DNA of 64,000 bases from Dryas octopetala (lineage: Eukaryota; Streptophyta; Magnoliopsida; Rosales; Rosaceae). A program made the translations under genes and the position numbers. The stretch spans positions 2,544,501 through 2,608,500 of the forward strand of contig OY992839.1 in assembly GCA_963921425.1 (NCBI GenBank), written 5' to 3'. Positions 11,374 through 24,900 of this stretch are shown here, piece by piece (position 1 is the stretch's first letter; each line of letters opens with the position of its first letter). Below the pieces are notes generated by a model that made no database searches, was not told where the DNA came from, and saw nothing but the letters and a program-made list of their open reading frames with translations.

Positions 11374-14300
11374 TTAAAACATATCCGTCAAGTTCTGCAA
11401 CGTGAGTGTACGGAGAGGTGCAGTGAGAGATAAAGGTGTGGCTGCTGAGAGTTGAGCGGCCACTTGATGCATGGTGGGTCGAGAAATGGGATTTTCACGA
11501 ATGCAAGCCAGCGAGAGGGTGGTAGCCAAAGCCAGACTTAGCTCAACTGGACCAGCTGGAGGTGCAAGCCTCTTGTCAAGGACATCAGTGAAGAGCATGT
11601 CTTCTCCAGATTGCAGACTTAAGAGGAGCTCCTGAGGGTGCCTCCCCATGAGTAGTTCTAAAGAAACTACGCCGAAACTGTACACGTCACATTTCTCTGT
11701 CACCTTCATTGTTGAAGCAAGCTCTGCAAGACAAAAAGGAATAAGTACAAGAATTTAATGAAATATCTTTTCGGATGGTTTGAGCTATATATGCATGGTT
11801 GAATCTTGTTGCCTTATATGACCAAATGTTGCTTTATGTTAATGAGTTGTGGATCAAGTTTAAGCTATATTCATATTGCTCAGTTGTGTGAATTTGAGAA
11901 ATACCTGGTGCAATGTAACCGTAGGAACCAACTGGAGTTGTCCAGTTAGATTCATTCTCTCTCAGCAACCTTGCAGTTCCAAAGTCCGATACCTTGGGCT
12001 CAAAGTCTGAGTCCAATAGTATGTTATTTCCTGTTATGTCTCGGTGCACAATTCTGGGGGTACAGTCGTGGTGCAGGTAAGACAGTCCATGTGCCACTCC
12101 TCTGATAATCTTTAACCGGATTTCCCAGTTCAAAATCTGTGCCTTCTCCTCCTCCTGAATCAACTTGTTCAAACTACCCCTTTCTACATACTCATATACA
12201 AAATGCATGAGCCCATTGAAGGAGCTGAATCCATACAATTTTATGATATTCCGGTGCCGAATTTCAGTAAGTGCAAGCATTTCAGACATGAAGTTCTTCA
12301 TCTGGTAATCCTGGGGGCTTTCTTTTGCATCATATGGGAGGAAACGCTTTACAGCAAAGATGTCACCTGCAGGAAGCATTGCTTTGTACACACTTCCTTG
12401 TCCACCCCTTCCTATGCAGTATCTGTCATTGAAATTCTCTGTGGATGTGACTATGTCTTTAAATTCAACTCTCTTTATGTAATTCCATAAAGAAAATGTG
12501 GGTTTTCCTCCTTTGTTCTGTCCTTTTCATTTTGATTAGCCGTTGATTGACGCCACAAAATGTAAGTCCCAAGCAAAATTAATAGAAGGGCTAAAGCAGC
12601 CACTGGGGTAGCTATGGCAATAATCAATTTCCTTCTCTTGATTTTATCTTGGTTTTCTGGTGAAGAGTCTCTAATGCAGGGGATCAATCCTTGTGTCTTC
12701 TCACCACACAGACCGGGGTTACCTGCCACTGCCTCTGCAGGAGCTTCTCGAAATGCCTGGTTCGCTGGGAGAGGACCTTCAAGATTATTATATGAGACAT
12801 CAACATCTTGAAGACTTGCTTGATATTGCAGGGCATTGGGTATTGGACCAGAGAGCTGATTGTGAGACAGATTCAATATTTCTAATTTTTTTAAATTCCC
12901 AAGCTGTGGGGATATCTGTCCCGTGATCGAATTTTGACTAAGGTCTAAGAGATACTGCAAGGCCACTAGATTTCCAAGCTGAAATGGCATTGTGCTGTTT
13001 AGTTTGTTTATACTCAGCTTCAAGAACATAAGTTCCTGGCAGTTCCCAAGTTCTTCTGGTATTGGCCCAGTTAGATTGTTTGCTGACAAATCCAAGTACT
13101 GTAGCCGTGCCAATGTGCCAATTCCTGCTGGTATCCCATCTGAAAGCTGATTTTTGCTCAAGTTTAGTTTGAGTAGAAGTGAAGAGGGACCAAAGAGCTC
13201 TATGGGGATTCTTCCAATAAGTTGATTATTAGAAAGGTCGAGATTTTGCAGATTTGGAAGTTCTCCCAGCCCCGGTGGGATATTGCCTGATATCATATTG
13301 GAAGATATCCGGAAGTCTGAGAGATTCGTACACTTTCCCCAGTTAGGTGACAACAAACCATAGAGCTTGTTATATCCAAATCAATGAATTCCATATTCGG
13401 GTATACACCAAATACACGTGTGACATCTCCATTGAAAAGGTTGTGCTCCAGCCGGACTCGGTTCAATCCTGTACAGTTCCTAAGACTTTCTGGAATAGGT
13501 CCCACTAGTTTATTTGCATTGGCTGCTAAGTATATAAGGTTCCCTCCTTTACAAATTCCAGGAGGAAGCTTGCCAGAAAAGTTATTTGTGGAGAAACTCA
13601 CATTTCTCAAAAATGTGGGACCAAACTCTTCAGGAATGCTCCCTGAGAAGTTGTTAAAGGAAACATAGAGTACAGTAATTTTTTGTAAGCTGGTTATTGA
13701 TGAAGGCAAAGGTCCCTGCAACTTGTTTGTGCTCAAGTCAAGTTCTTGTAAGCTTTCCATCCTACCTATTTCTGGAGGAAGGATTCCACTGAGCAGGTTT
13801 TCATTAAGGGCTAAGCTGATGAGCTTAGATAAATTTGCAATGGTTGAAGGGATGGTACCAGTAAAAGAATTTCTGAACAATTGAAGGTATACCAAATTTG
13901 ACAAATTTCCTATTTCTGGAGGTAAGGGACCTGAAAACTGGTTTCCAAAAAGAAAGAGATAATTAAGCTTTTGGAGTAATCCAATTTCATGGGGAATGAC
14001 ACCAGACAGGTTGTTTGTTTGGAGTTGCAAAGAAATGAGTTCTGTCCAATTGGACAAAAGGGATGGATGGAGTTCTCCAGATAATTGATTACTTGAAATT
14101 CCAAGCTCTTTGATCCGTTTAAAGAATGCCATGGAAAGAACCAGTGAGGTTGTTGTTTGATAACTCAAGAAAAGTAAGGTTCACGCAGAAGCCAAGTTCT
14201 TTTGGGATGCTGGAATTCAGGCCTGCCTTTTCAAGATTTAAATTCTGAAGCATCTGCAGATTTCCTATCGAGGGTAGCATAGGCCCTTGGAACGAATTTT

Positions 14301-15174
14301 CATGCAGTTCAAGCAATTCGAGGTTCGACAAGAACCCAATGTCATCTGGTATAGTACCATTCAGCTTGTTTTTTCCCAACCTCAGGTGTCGAATTTTTGA
14401 AAAATTCTTAATATCTGCAGGAAGTAATCCCTCAAATAAATTCTCAGTCAGGTTTAGGTACTCAAGGTTTTCAAGACCTGTCAGTAGTTGCACTGGAACC
14501 TGACCTGTGATCATATTGAGGGATAAATCTAAAAATATTAGCTTTGGGCATTCTGAGACAAATGAGGGAACCTCCACCAAATTGTTATAGTAGAGCCAAA
14601 GGTCTGTTAAAGATGCCATCCCCTTAAACTGAACTGGGTCAGGATTCTCTAAATAGTTTCCTCCTAAACTGAGATTCCAGACCTTTTGTAGATTGCTAAG
14701 CTGATATGGAATTTGACCTGTGAGTGAATTGTTGTAGAGGAGAAGAACTTGGAGTTGTGAGAGGTCTCCAATTTCTGGGGGAATCGGATTCGTGAAATTG
14801 TTACTACCCAGATCAAGTAAAGTGATTTTTGTTGCATTCCCAATCCCAACTGGGATTTCTCCTACAAGATTGTTGTTGTTGAGATTGATGAAAGAGAGAT
14901 TAGGAAATGCAGAGAAGTCAAACTTGTTGAGTGTTCCATCCAGGCCTGAATTCACAAGATTTATGCCAACAATGCTGCCAGCTTCATTGCACTGAATTCC
15001 AGTCCAGTTGCAAGGGCTACTGCTGCTGTTAGTGAGAGTCCATGAAGTAAGGGAAGCAGAGTTTAAACTGTTTTTCCATTTGAGCAGAGCTTCTGCTTCT
15101 GTTTGTGCATAGATTGCTTCCAGAAGGCAAAACAAAATAAGAAAACAGAGAATTCTCTCTGATGTTTTCATCAT
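11374..15174 (-). pseudogene. LRR receptor kinase, MIK2-like (LRR-XIIb), three frameshifts
   Basis: Two exons, 15174-11905 and 11723-11374, joined at the usual kinase intron (AP/E). Signal peptide, LRRNT with SWTLTNSSSSPCNWTGIQC, some 25-30 LRRs of 24 residues, a membrane segment near 12590-12530, then Ser/Thr kinase with AVKRF, IVHRD, NNILL and SDFGTARL all intact. Three lesions break the frame. Near 14130 a few bases are lost between NNNLTG and IKELG. Near 13371 one base is missing (the frame resumes as NKLYGLLSPNW). At 12484-12494 one base is missing in a T-run before WNYIKRVEFKDIV. Each frame continues with good LRR or kinase sequence on both sides, so the gene was intact recently, or the assembly has small errors. 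It lies head-to-head with the tandem pair at 18.2-29 kb. Confidence 0.8.
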
Positions 15175-18130
15175 ACTTTAACTGAGAGCTTTTTGCTAGT
15201 TCTCTGAAAAAGTTTTGAAGAGACTAACAATACCATGCATGCAGAATATGCATAGAGGAAATATATTGAATTTCTTATCTATTCTGACTTTGTGCTTTGA
15301 CCTTTTCTATTTTGCACTGTGTCTGAACATCTTTTCCAAGCTTTAACACCAAGGTTGTGGGTGTTGAAAATCTGTTACCTTTGCAACTTGTCTTTGTAGG
15401 TCCTGTGAAAAGAGGTTTTTGATTTGTAATTCGTGTGAAATATGAATGTCATAGAGTTCAGTTTTCTTCTCATCTGGTATTAATTATTTCTTTTTGTTAT
15501 GAGTATGACATTGGATATTTTACTATTTTTATCTGGACTATATGAAAGATGATGGAGATACTTAATGTTATTTTAATTAAGTTTGATGTGTTGAATATGT
15601 AGAAATTTACTTGTTGACTATACATCAATGTGTATTATAATTTAAGAAGCATTTTCCACAGTTTCTGCTTATAATATGGCTAGAAAGTAGATTCATTAAC
15701 AGAAATTAAATGTAGCAAATTAGAGCTACTCCTAGGATTCAACCTTTATTTGGCTGTGTAATCATAACATAGTATTGCAACTAGAGATGCTCTGGCATCT
15801 AGAGGGCAGCATATCGATGATATGCGTTTTCTATAAAACAATAGCACTGAAACCACTTCCCTCTGGTTGCATTAACTCCTTTGGAGAACCACTTAGATTC
15901 TGGTTGCAGAAAATTTGTTGTAGCAGCATTCTGTTTCATCAATGAAACATTTATGTGTAAGCTTGATATATATTGTTGGTTCATTCCCTAACAATTTAAG
16001 TTTTGGGGACTATATATGGGTTGTAACACCATGGAGAATTGCTATGGTGATGTGTCTGCTTTTGGTTGGTTGTACGGCAGAATAATTTAGTGTTTGGGAA
16101 CTCTGTGAAATGACAACTTGGTTGAATCATGTAAGCAAAGACCCTTGACTCCTTGAGTTCGTTATGGGCTCAAATTGAACACATTATGAGTTGACATTGG
16201 ATGTGTTTACTACATTTTTTTTATTGTCTAGACTCTTTGAAAGATGAGGAGATACTTAAAATTAAGTATGATCTGTTGAATATGTAGAAAGTTACTTATT
16301 GACTATACATCAATATATATTCTTATTGAAGAAGAAGTTTCCACAGTTTCTGCTTATAATATGACTAGAAAGTAAATCTTAAACAGAAATTGAATATAGC
16401 AAGTTAGAGCTACTCCTAGAATTCAATCTTTTTGTAGGCTGTGTACTTATACTATATAGTATTGCAACTAGACATGAACTGGCATCTAGAGGGTAACATA
16501 TTCATGAAGTGTGTTTCTATCTGAAAAAATAGCAGAGAAACCATTCTTCCTCTGGTTGCATTAACTCCTTTGAAGAACCACTTAAATTCTGGTTACTCCA
16601 TGGTGCTACACAACCTGCATATAGTTGTGAAATCATCTCTGCATATTGAAGAAGAGAACAACACACTACAATCTAATATGAACCTCTAGTAAATATGTAC
16701 AAAAGGTTATAAAAGCCCTAAACCAAGTAAAAGACTAAAGTACTCTTAAAGAACATAAATAAGTAAGATAATTAATAATACAATATACTATTGACAATAG
16801 TCCCAAAAACTTACATTGTTATGAAATGGATCGACGATGTATATCCAGCTCACACATGAATGTTCCATTGATGAAACGAACTGCTGGTACAGCAAATTTT
16901 CTAATAGTGCTGTGTTCGCTTTTGGTTTATGGGTTGTGTGGTTGAACAACTTTGTGTTTAGGAACTCTGTGGGAAATGCCAACTTTGTTGACTCATGTAA
17001 ACCCAAGGTCTTTAACTCCTTTAGTTCATTGTCATTATGGGCTCAAATTGAACAGGAAGAGGAAGAGGCCTTGATTGGAATAGTAATGGGCCAAATGCAT
17101 GAAACTCACATATTCAAATGCATTTTACCTCTAAAAGTGATATGTATGATACATGTAACATTAAATAGCAATGCTTGTGAATCACAAAGGTGGGGCATCA
17201 ATTAGGCCAAACGAGGATACGCATTTGCTATGTCATGTGAATTGTGAAATCACGTTTTTATTTCTTTGAAAAAAATTTGATTTACATGTCGTAAGCTATG
17301 ATGTGATGTTTGGCAAAAAAAAAAAAAAGTTATGATGTGATGTGCAAAACTTAGTACAAGCCCATGGTATATAATCTGATCTTTTTGACCAAAATAAAGA
17401 AATAGTCTGATCCCTCTCAGAAAGGGCAGTCCCGTGAGGTACTTTTCGATCTTAAAGTCTTTAGTTGTTTTGGATTTGGGATAATGGCAAAACTGTAGAT
17501 ATGTACCACTCTTCCTTTCATATCTTGAACCCACCAATAAGAGCTGATCAAGTTTGAGTTTGGGGTAGGTTGGTAGAACTAATTATAAGTTTATAACAGA
17601 TTGATTGTGTGCTGAACTGCTGATGATGAAAATCCCCATTTAAAAGCCGCAAAGAACAGCCCCAGAATACTCTCTACACTTTCCAATTTCCCACGTGTAG
17701 GTTGATCGATGGAACCCATTTCCCATGACTACCCTACACACATTTCACGTGATCGATTATAACTGTTATTAGCATTCATGCATGTCTCAATTCTATGTTA
17801 TGCATGAGAATTGAGATCTCCAATTAAGTGCGTTAAAAGTATGAGAATTATAGATTCGTGGATTCTTTCTAATGTGGTGCAATTGAACTAAAAACGTTAG
17901 GTGTGATTTTTGAATTTGATACAATAATTTCTTAATATTATGTTGAAATATAGGTATTTAATTCAAAATTAATTGATAACTAATGAAAATGCTTATAACA
18001 TGATATATTATTAACATTTTATACAATATTATATACTCTGGATGGAAGATATACTGACACATAATTTGACAAGCAGAATGACTTAGGAATTAGACCAAAT
18101 AGAAAAAAAGAATTAGGCCACAGCCCACTC
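15175..18130. other. Intergenic with internal tandem duplication, no gene seen
   Basis: Lies between the two divergently oriented receptor kinases. It contains a duplicated block (separate entry) and, at 17430-18215, sequence also found upstream of the second tandem kinase (22770-25163). The short ORFs show no recognisable domain. Confidence 0.6.
15505..17060. repeat. Tandem duplication, two diverged units of ~0.7-0.87 kb
   Basis: Blocks in 15505-15910 recur in 16189-16605, for example TCCACAGTTTCTGCTTATAA, TTAGAGCTACTCCTAG and TCTGGTTGCATTAACTCCTT. Blocks in 16048-16180 recur in 16905-17060, including ATGGGCTCAAATTGAACA. The order is the same, so two units lie head-to-tail with small indels. 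No ORF is conserved between the units. Confidence 0.75.
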
Positions 18131-18143
18131 ATGAGTCATGTCT

Positions 18144-18152
18144 TTATATAGC
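18144..18152 (+). promoter_or_regulatory. TATA box of first tandem receptor kinase
   Basis: CTTTATATAGC lies about 70 bp upstream of the start codon; the same sequence stands at the same place in front of the second copy. It falls inside an open frame that reaches upstream, which argues that translation starts at 18216 and not at the upstream ATG (18138). Confidence 0.6.
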
Positions 18153-18215
18153 TGGTTTCTTTTTTGGCCAAAATGTAGAGCTGGTTTCAAACATAACATC
18201 CACTGGTCAAACACC

Positions 18216-21200
18216 ATGAAAGGAGTTCAGAAGCCTTCACTTCATCATCTTCTCCTTCATATTTTCTTGCTCTCCTTGCTCCCATTGAAGGCCACCACAT
18301 CACCAAGAACACAAGCAGAAGCTCTCATAACTTGGAAAAACAGCTTTGTTTTTTCACCACCTTCTCTCAATTCATGGTCCCTCACAAACCTAAACAACCT
18401 CTGCAAGTGGACATCCATTGTCTGTGACCAAAGCACCAAAACAGTAGCCCAAATAGAGCTCTTCAACTTGAGCATCACAGGAACACTAACCCAATTCAAC
18501 TTCAACCCATTTCTCATTCTCACCCAATTCAGCCTCAATCTCAACAATTTCACAGGGACTATACCATCTGCCATTGGCAACCTATCCAAGCTCACAATCT
18601 TGGACTTGGGCAACAACAATTTTACAGGGCCTGTACCTGTGGAGATAGCCCAGTTAACAGAGCTTCAGTATCTAAGTCTCAACAACAACAGTCTCAATGG
18701 TACCATTCTTTATCAGCTAAGCAATCTCCAAAAGGTACAGTACTTGCTTCTTGGATCAAACTTCTTAACCCCTCCTGACTGGTCTAAATTTTCAGCCATG
18801 CCTTTGTTGACATACCTTGACATTCATCTGAACAATCTTGATTCAGAATTCCCAGAATTTATATCTGAATGCAGGAACTTGACCTTCCTGGACTTGTCTC
18901 AAAATAGTTTTACTGGTCAAATACCACAACAGGTGTTTACCAATCTGGGCAAGCTTGAATATCTCAACCTCACTAATAACCAATTCCAAGGACCATTACC
19001 ATCAAACTTTCCCAAGCTTAAACAGCTCCGTTTGGCTGTGAACCATTTCAGTGGTCCAATTCCCGAAGATATTGGTTTGATATCTGGTCTTCAGCATATT
19101 GAGCTATTTCAAAATTCCCTTGAAGGGAAAATTCCATCCTCTATAGGCCAACTGAGAGAGCTCCAGTACCTTGATCTTCAGGAGAGTTCCTTAAACTCTT
19201 CAATCCCTTCTGAGCTTGGTCTTTGTACCAACCTTACCTTCTTGGCCCTGGCTGAGAATTCACTCAGTGGGGAACTGCCTCTGTCCTTGTCCAATCTGAC
19301 CAACATCAAGGAACTGGGTTTATCTGGGAATCACTTTACTGGTCCAATCTTGCCTTCACTAATCTCCAATTGGACTGAAATGGTATCTTTGCAACTTCAA
19401 AATAATAGCTTCAGTGGGAACATTCCAGCAGAAATTGGGCTTTTGACAAAACTCAATTTGCTCTATCTGTACCATAATAACTTCTCTGGCTCAATTCCCT
19501 CAGAGATTGGAAACTTGAAAGATTTGCATGTTTTGGATCTTTCAACCAACCAGCTCTCAGGGCCAATTCCTATGACACTGTGGAGTCTCACAAATCTTGG
19601 AAGCATACAGCTTTTCTACAACAACCTCAGTGGCACAATCCCCCCAGAGATTGGAAACATGACATCATTGGCCACCTTTGATGTCGACACAAACCAACTT
19701 GAAGGGGAGTTGCCAGAAACCATTTCTCTCCTCAGTAGCCTTGAGAATTTTTCTGTGTTCACCAATAAATTATCAGGAACCATTCCGAGAGATTTTGGGA
19801 AGTACAGTCAGTTGGGATATGTTCGCTTTTTTAACAACAGCTTCTCTGGGGAATTGCCACCAGAATTGTGCAGTGGATTTGCTTTGACAGTTCTCACAGT
19901 GAATAATAACAACTTCACAGGGCCATTGCCCCAGTGCTTGAAAAATTGTTCAGCATTATCTAGAGTCCGGCTTGATGGGAATCAATTCACCGGAAACATT
20001 ACGAATGCATTTGGTGTTCATCCGGTGCTTGATTACATTGATCTTAGTGACAACAAGTTTGTGGGTCAACTCTCACCACAGTGGGGAGAATGCAAAAACA
20101 TCACTTTAATGGATATGAGTAGAAACAACATTTCTGGTCAAATCCCAGCTGAGATTGGACAGTTGACACAATTGCAGTCTCTAAGCCTAGACTTCAATGA
20201 ATTCAATGGGGAATTCCCAACTGAAATTGGAAATCTAAGCTTGCTATTTACTCTCAATCTGAGCAGGAACCATTTCACAGGAGCCATCCCCCAGAGTCTA
20301 GGCAAATTAACCAAGCTCCAGCTTCTTGATTTGTCTGATAACAATTTGACAGGGGTAATACCAGTTCAGCCTGGTACATTTGAAAGTTTGACAAGCTTGA
20401 ACTTGAGCCACAACAATTTTTCAGGTCAAATACCAACAGAGATTGGTAACTTGAACTTGAGGTACTTGTTGGATCTTAGCAGCAATTCGCTATCTGGACC
20501 AATACCTTCAAACTTGGGCAAGCTTACAATGCTGGAGATTCTTAATGTCTCGCATAACCATCTCTCAGGGAACATCCCATCAACAATTTCCACAATGGCT
20601 AGTCTACTTGAGATTGATTTTTCTTACAACAACTTCACGTGTCCAATCCCAACTGGTGGCATTTTCCAAAAGCTGCGTGCAAGTGCCTTTGTTGGAAACA
20701 ATGCTTTGTCTTTGTGTGGTCTCAGCAATCCAAACCCAGGAAAGTCCAACAAGATTCTTATTGGTGTCCTTCCTCCCATTTGTGGTCTACTAGTGATTGT
20801 AACTGTAACTGCTGCTATCTTCAAGTTCCGCCACAAATCGAAGGTTGTGGAAATCGAAAGTCCTAGGATGTCTGAGAGTTTTGATTCAAAAAATTGGGGA
20901 AAAAATGGGAAATCTCCATTTAGTAAAATCGTGAAAGCCACCGAGAACTTTGATGAAAAGTACTTAATTGGAAGAGGAGGATTTGGAAGCGTCTACAAGG
21001 CAGTGTTGGGCAGAGGCAAAGTTGTTGCAGTTAAGAGGCTTAACATGTCAGACTCTAGTGACAACATTCCAGAACCAAATCTCCAGAGTTTCGAAAATGA
21101 GATAGAAACTTTGAAAGATATCAGGCACAGAAATATCATAAAACTTTATGGGTTCTGTTCCTGGATGGGCTGCTTTTACTTGGTGTATGAGTATGCAGAG

Positions 21201-21978
21201 AGAGGCAGTTTGAGAAAAGTGTTGTATGGGGCAGAGGGTGAAGCAGCTGGACTTGGCTGGGTCAGAAGGGTGAAAATTGTGCAAGGACTTGCTCATGCAA
21301 TTGCTTACTTGCACAATGACTGCTCACCACCAATTGTTCACCGAGACATATCTTTGAACAACATATTACTTGAGCAGGATTTCGTGCCCTGGCTATCGGA
21401 CTTTGGAACGGCGAGACTGCTGATCCCGGATTCATCCAACTTGTCTTCTGTAGCTGGGTCTTATGGCTACATGGCTCCAGGTAACTGCCTAGTACGTGAT
21501 ATGTATATATATATGTATACTGTCACATTATTTGGTGAACATATTTGATCACCCTAATATTATTATTGATCGAAAAGTGTTGGTTTGACTTTGTTATGTT
21601 GTGCATGCAGAGCTGGCATTCGTAACGCGGGTGACGGATAAGAGTGACGTGTATAGTTTCGGAGTGGTGGCATTAGAAATCATGATGGGAAGGCATCCTA
21701 GGGAGCTGCTGGCTTCGCTACAATCAGTGTCATCAAGCAATGCAGAGTTGGTTTTGAAGGATTTTCTTGACCAACGGCTTCCGCCGCCTCCCGGTCGGTC
21801 TGCCACAGGAGTTGTTTCTGTTGTGACCATGGCCTTGGCATGCACCCAGACCAATCCGGAATTGCGACCCACTATGGATTTTGTGGCAAAAGAATTATCA
21901 TCAGCTCGGACTACAGCTTACCTTTCTGAACCACTAGGCACCATAACCATCAACAAGTTAGCAGGTTTTCAAAGTTAG
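18216..21978 (+). CDS. LRR receptor-like kinase, MIK2-like, tandem copy A
   Basis: Plasma-membrane receptor kinase of LRR subfamily XIIb (Arabidopsis MIK2 senses SCOOP peptides and fungal elicitors; ligand transfer to this copy is inference). Exons 18216-21480 and 21611-21978, 1210 aa. The signal peptide ([18 protein letters not shown]) is followed by LRRNT, about 30 LRRs, a membrane helix near residues 848-868, and a Ser/Thr kinase with Lys at about 940 (VAVKRL), HRD at about 1042 and DFG; all catalytic motifs are present. I chose the ATG at 18216 because it begins the signal peptide and matches copy B. The ectodomain up to about 20515 is nearly identical to copy B; beyond it the two diverge sharply. 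The juxtamembrane ectodomain has lost the usual second Cys pair (CGLSNPNPG instead of CG...PC). Confidence 0.93.
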
Positions 21979-24900
21979 AAGATGTACCAACTAAATCCTT
22001 AGTTGAAAATCAAAGGAGCTTTGCATTTTCTTCAACATTTGCATTGTAGGTGCCAAAAGGGACTCGTTATTATTTAGTCAATCAAAATACAATAAAGTTG
22101 CATCAAAATTAAAGATAACAAAACAATAAATGATCTGTATACATTTACTGCTCATATTGGGTTTTCTATTTTTGGCCCAGACTGGATGTCTCTGGGCCCT
22201 TTTGGGCTGCTCTTGGGCCCCAAATTCTTGTATTTTTATTTGTATCAATGCATGTGTTACATTACTGGCTGAAAAAGGGTGGCTGCTGAATGTTATAAGA
22301 ACCTTCGATCAATGAGAATGGGTCTCATCATTCTTGTTGATGCAGAATTTCTTAGTCTCGTCATCAATGAAAATGAGTCTCATCAAACTTGGTAAAGTCT
22401 AATTAATAAGTCTTTTACTTTTTAATCATTAGATTTTGATTCAACGGTAGTTAATCACCAAAATTCTCGGCCCTCGCTCAATCAATAGAAAGTATAGAAT
22501 TAAAAAAAAAAAGGCTGACCAGTGACCACGGATGCATGCATGTTTCTAAACCTTAGAAATCACGTGCGTCTTGTAATAAGTAGGAGATAGAGAGACAATT
22601 AAGCCGCCATGTACGACCTTAATTCAGGTCCTTAACTACATATGGACATGCATGGTTAACGGCCAACCCATACTATTTCTCTGGCATACAATTAAGCGCG
22701 GTGCATGCAAGTATATAGACCTCAAACAAAACCACTCAGAGTCTCGGTGAATTAAGCTTTGCTGCTCTGGGAGGTACCTTTCGATCTTAAAGTTCTTTTG
22801 GATTTGGAATAAAGGCATGACTACGTACTCTAGTAGTGGTACAAGTACGTGTACGAGTATCAAATTCAAAACTAATTGAACAATAACGTTTCTCATGTGT
22901 TGTTGGACTCGAGTTAAACATGTAGATAAATTATGTTAGGTATTATTAGAATAAATATTGTTAATAAGACGTGAATTGTAAAGATAATATTATTCAGAAT
23001 TTGTCTAATGCAACTTAATCAAAATTGACAATAAATAAAAAGATCTTTCCCATTATAAATTATAATGCATGGTTTAGTATTCTCGGTGTGAGACGTCCTC
23101 TCAACAATAAATATGTTGAATCTACGATAAAAGTTTAGGCTGATAGAATTTGAGTTTGGGGTAGGTAAGACTAATAATAATCCCCTTGTTAAAGTCTCAT
23201 TAAAAGATGACCAGACTTGTCATTGTCCGAGTCTCACTCACTTTGTCCCATATTTCTCTGTGGGAGGACCAAGTTAAGCAGCGTCTTCTTCAATTCCTCA
23301 TTTTCACATTCACATTTCTAGGTAGACAAATCCGATGGACCCCATTCCCACGGGGGTACCCTATACCTTTTGGACCCCAATTACTCACTATATTGGAAAG
23401 TTGTAATGTTCTCGATTGCATGCATTTAAGGGGTGGGCTCCCTATTTCAACTACCTACCATTTGGTTGGTTTAGTTTTTTTCTTTTCTTTTTGGGAAACA
23501 TTATTGTTGATAGTTATTTTTTTTCTGTTTTTTTGTTGCAGAGAATCGAATTCTAAATCTATTTTAATTTTAATTTATTTTTTCATCTACTCACCACTTG
23601 GATTAACCTAAAAAACTTACTATAATAGGCAATTAAGAAATGCTTACTTTTATAAGAGAAAATGATAATTTGAATTTGAGATCTCTTCAAACAAATTGTA
23701 ATTAGAAGTGGAATACTGCTCGATTAATTTTCAAGTCAATTGGCTTATTATAGATTCTGTTCTCTAGATTCGAAGTAGAAGTTTAGTCATGATTGCAATT
23801 CATGCCCCCATTAGTAATTCATGTTTAGAGATTTAGCACCAACTATGTTGTTTATATAATGTAAGACTCATGAGATTGTAATATGTCTTGTCTCAATTGG
23901 TTTGGTTCTAAGTATTTAATTTGCTAACAAAAATGTTTAACATTAATACTAATTCCACTTCAAAGGGTGCTCCGCGCTCCGCGCTCCACGCTCTAAAATA
24001 TATTAAGTGCCCAAATTTCTAACCTTAATTAAGTACCCATTTGGCTGAATAATCATTTTGAAATTAAAATATATGAAGTGCCCTAATTTCTTACCTTAAT
24101 TAAGTACCCATTTCACTGAATAATCATTTTGCTATTAAAATAAATAAGTGCCCAAATTTACAACTTTTAAATAATTATCCATTTGCACTGAATATTCATA
24201 TATGTTGCAAGTAAATATTGTGATTATCTAAGTAATAAAGCTGGCGCGCCTTTACACTTTGTAATGATCACAATTTTTTATAAAAACTTATAAATATGAG
24301 ATACTAAGATGATGTCAAAAGTACAGACAAAACTGTCCAAAAATATATGTTTGCTAGATGATGTATATAGTTGTTTTTGGTCAAGAAAAGCTAAAAGATG
24401 TAGTATATAGTTAAAGCTAAAAGATGGTAGACCACTAATTTGGTTGGATTGGATATTCAACATTATTACCAGAATCTTCACAGAAACTGCACTATATTTT
24501 AATGTGGCATCAGCAAGATGATCCATTCAAGAGTGTGAACGTTTTAAAGAATAAACATGCCACGCATGTCTTCTAAATTTTTCATAAAAGTCAATTCCTA
24601 ACTTCTCTTTCTAAAAGCATTCATCAGTCCAAAGTTGCATTTAGCTAAATTATTTTCAGTCTCATCCCATGTATAGACTATGGGCTTTTAGTTGACCTTA
24701 CTTTTTATTTTATATTTCTCATATGAGTTCTCCTTTTTTTAGTGTGTTAAAACTTAAAAGTATGAACATTATAGACCTGTAGATTCTTTCATATGTGTGC
24801 ACTTAAGCTAAATATGTCAGGTGTGATTCTTGAATTTGATAAAAGAATTTCTTAATATCATGTTGAAATATAGGTATTTAATTTAAAATTAATTGATAAT

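Noticed and set aside
18138..18215. Upstream in-frame ATG as start of kinase copy A
   Set aside because: It overlaps the TATA box, precedes the signal peptide by 26 codons and has no counterpart in copy B.
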